From: JAHEAO01 sp037968535
GTDB lineage: Bacteria > Pseudomonadota > Alphaproteobacteria > Rhodobacterales > Rhodobacteraceae
Assembly: GCA_037968535.1 (NCBI GenBank)
Contig: JBBKVT010000187.1
Location: 1 to 57,684, forward strand
Direction: 5' to 3'
Length of the DNA: 57,684 bases
Position numbers and translations under genes: made by a program. The first letter of the stretch is position 1, and each line of letters opens with the position of its first letter. Below are positions 56,897-57,684 of the stretch, piece after piece. A model generated the notes under the pieces. The model had not been told where the DNA came from. It worked only from the letters and a program-made list of their open reading frames with translations, and searched no databases.

Positions 56897-56941
56897 GATA
56901 TTCTCCTTTTTCAAGTTTTTGCAGTTTGTCTCTAATCATGA

Positions 56942-56966
56942 AACACTGTGGATCATTATTTGTTCC
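56942..56966 (-). promoter_or_regulatory. Sigma-EcfG-type promoter of the DUF1328 gene
   Basis: On the minus strand it reads GGAAC-N16-TGTT, with an exact -35 and one -10 mismatch. It is followed by a 45-base leader to the ATG. Confidence 0.72.
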
Positions 56967-57004
56967 GAAGTTTGGCCATTACAGGTTGGCCATTACAGAG
57001 CTGC

Positions 57005-57030
57005 GGAACCTTCGGTTGTCGTACGACGTT
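57005..57030 (+). promoter_or_regulatory. Sigma-EcfG-type promoter of the DUF883 gene
   Basis: GGAAC-N17-CGTT, an exact match at both elements, lies 43 bases before the ATG at 57074. It probably also serves the holin-like gene that follows. Confidence 0.78.
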
Positions 57031-57073
57031 AACCTTGTGAAATCATGTATCCATAGTCAAAGAGGAACATCCA

Positions 57074-57397
57074 ATGGCCCGTGTTACCGGAAGCCTTACC
57101 GAGCCCACCACCGCCGACCTGCAGGAACAGCTTGAAGCGCTCAAGATCGACATCGCCAACCTCGGCTCTACCTTGACTGAATACGGCAAAGCACAGGGCG
57201 AACACCTGAAATCCGCAGCCAAGGATCAGGCTCGGTACCTGCGGGAAAAAGGCGAGCAAAGTGTCACTTACGCTCAACAATCGGCCACAAAGGCTTATCA
57301 TCAAGCAGAAGATTCGGTTCGTGAAAATCCGGCGGCAGCTGTTGGCATTGCGGCCGCAATCGGGTTCATGGTCGGCCTGATCGCCGGTAGACGCTAG
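57074..57397 (+). CDS. DUF883 (YqjD/ElaB-type) membrane-anchored protein
   Basis: A 107-residue protein. Residues 15-85 are a long amphipathic coiled-coil helix (LQEQLEALKIDIANLGSTLT, KDQARYLREKGEQSVTYAQQ), and the C-terminus is the DUF883 anchor ENPAAAVGIAAAIGFMVGLI followed by AGRR. E. coli YqjD and ElaB bind ribosomes at the membrane in stationary phase; this relative is likely similar. An AGAGGAACATCCA leader precedes the ATG. It is expressed from an EcfG-type promoter and followed after 9 bases by a holin-like gene. Confidence 0.93.
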   Translation: MARVTGSLTEPTTADLQEQLEALKIDIANLGSTLTEYGKAQGEHLKSAAKDQARYLREKGEQSVTYAQQSATKAYHQAEDSVRENPAAAVGIAAAIGFMVGLIAGRR

Positions 57398-57406
57398 GCG
57401 CACTGC

Positions 57407-57684
57407 ATGCTGGATTCCCTTAAGGCGGCCATGGCTGAGACTAAGGTGGCCATGGCTGAGACGGCCCGTCGTGCGACCTTTGGGCTGGCCAGCGGCATCA
57501 CGCTGTTGGTGGGTTTGTCCTTTCTGACGGTCGCTGCCTGGATCGTTTTGGAACGCACCGCGGACAGTCTGACCGCCGCTCTCGTGCTTGGCGCTGCATA
57601 CACCGGCCTTGGATTGATCTTCATGGCTTTCGCGCTGGCAAGAAGAAAACGCCGCCCGGAACCCACAGATATCGTCAGGTCTGA
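57407..57684 (+). CDS. Phage-holin-superfamily-III-like membrane protein (runs off the window)
   Basis: Open from the ATG at 57407 to the window edge (92 complete codons, no stop). The N-terminus has two near-identical heptads, MLDSLKAAMAETKVAMAETA, from a 21-base DNA tandem repeat. Two membrane helices follow (FGLASGITLLVGLSFLTVAA and ALVLGAAYTGLGLIFMAFAL) and then a basic ARRKRRPEP tail. This matches the holin-like (PF07332-type) proteins found next to DUF883 genes in stress regulons, not a true phage lysis gene. It is probably co-transcribed with the DUF883 gene. Confidence 0.8.
   Translation, partial: MLDSLKAAMAETKVAMAETARRATFGLASGITLLVGLSFLTVAAWIVLERTADSLTAALVLGAAYTGLGLIFMAFALARRKRRPEPTDIVRS

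Noticed and set aside
1..57684. CRISPR arrays, tRNA or rRNA genes, or an intact prophage
   Set aside because: No regularly spaced repeats, cloverleaf-like sequences with CCA ends, rRNA stretches or phage structural genes were seen. The holin-like gene at the edge fits a stress-gene pair better.

Overview
The window is typical chromosomal DNA of a Rhodobacterales (Roseobacter/Rhodobacter-type) alphaproteobacterium. It is GC-rich and densely coded. It carries group hallmarks: single-gene ScpA-type methylmalonyl-CoA mutase with PccA/PccB and a PccR/ScfR-family regulator, choXWV choline uptake, a short proS next to lolCD, an HdaA-like DnaA-related protein before ppk, and a NepR-EcfG-PhyR general stress module. 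I saw no rRNA, tRNA, CRISPR array, prophage or intact insertion sequence. All calls come from reading the sequence and recalling protein families; no database search was run.

Layout. 1-4.4 kb: tail of an unidentified gene, a hypothetical gene, proton-translocating transhydrogenase (pntA, and a pntB with a premature in-frame stop) and a small methyltransferase. 4.5-7.3 kb: SDR-kynU-kynA, for tryptophan/kynurenine catabolism. 7.3-7.7 kb: a decayed IS630-type transposase fragment. 7.7-11.9 kb (minus): proS-thuA-like-lolC-lolD. 12-18.6 kb (plus): Thr/Ser dehydratase, AI-2E-family permease, hdaA-like gene, ppk and ppx, with a Pho-box-like element before ppk. 18.7-21.9 kb (minus): small secreted and housekeeping-type genes. 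22-31 kb: nhaA and the propionyl-CoA pathway (pccB, pccA, mutase). 31-33.7 kb: drug-efflux MFS and the pccR-like regulator, with TTTGCAAA-type sites before pccB and before the regulator. 34-37.8 kb: a frameshifted thermonuclease gene and choXWV. 38-41.7 kb: DMT permease, YebC, SLC13 permease. 41.8-47.7 kb (minus): compact operon mgtE-fau-ymdB-DMT-SLC13-lipoprotein. 47.8-50.9 kb: guanine deaminase facing a CAP-domain lipoprotein and an 8-oxoguanine-deaminase-like gene.

51-57.7 kb is a general stress response (GSR) island. nepR-ecfG-histidine kinase is divergent from phyR, and it is surrounded by typical stress genes (CsbD, PRC-barrel, AI-2E permease, DUF1328, DUF883, holin-like). I find seven promoter-like elements of the form GGAAC-N16/17-(N)GTT: one before each of the five satellite transcription units and two, interleaved head-to-head, between nepR and phyR. 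The island therefore looks like a self-contained sigma-EcfG regulon.

A separate pattern is an intergenic element with core TGCCTCCGGCGGGGATATTT. It occurs in four convergent intergenic gaps (near 165, 7640, 18665 and 41750), always just past the 3' end of a plus-strand gene. This suggests a lineage-specific 3'-end or terminator element.
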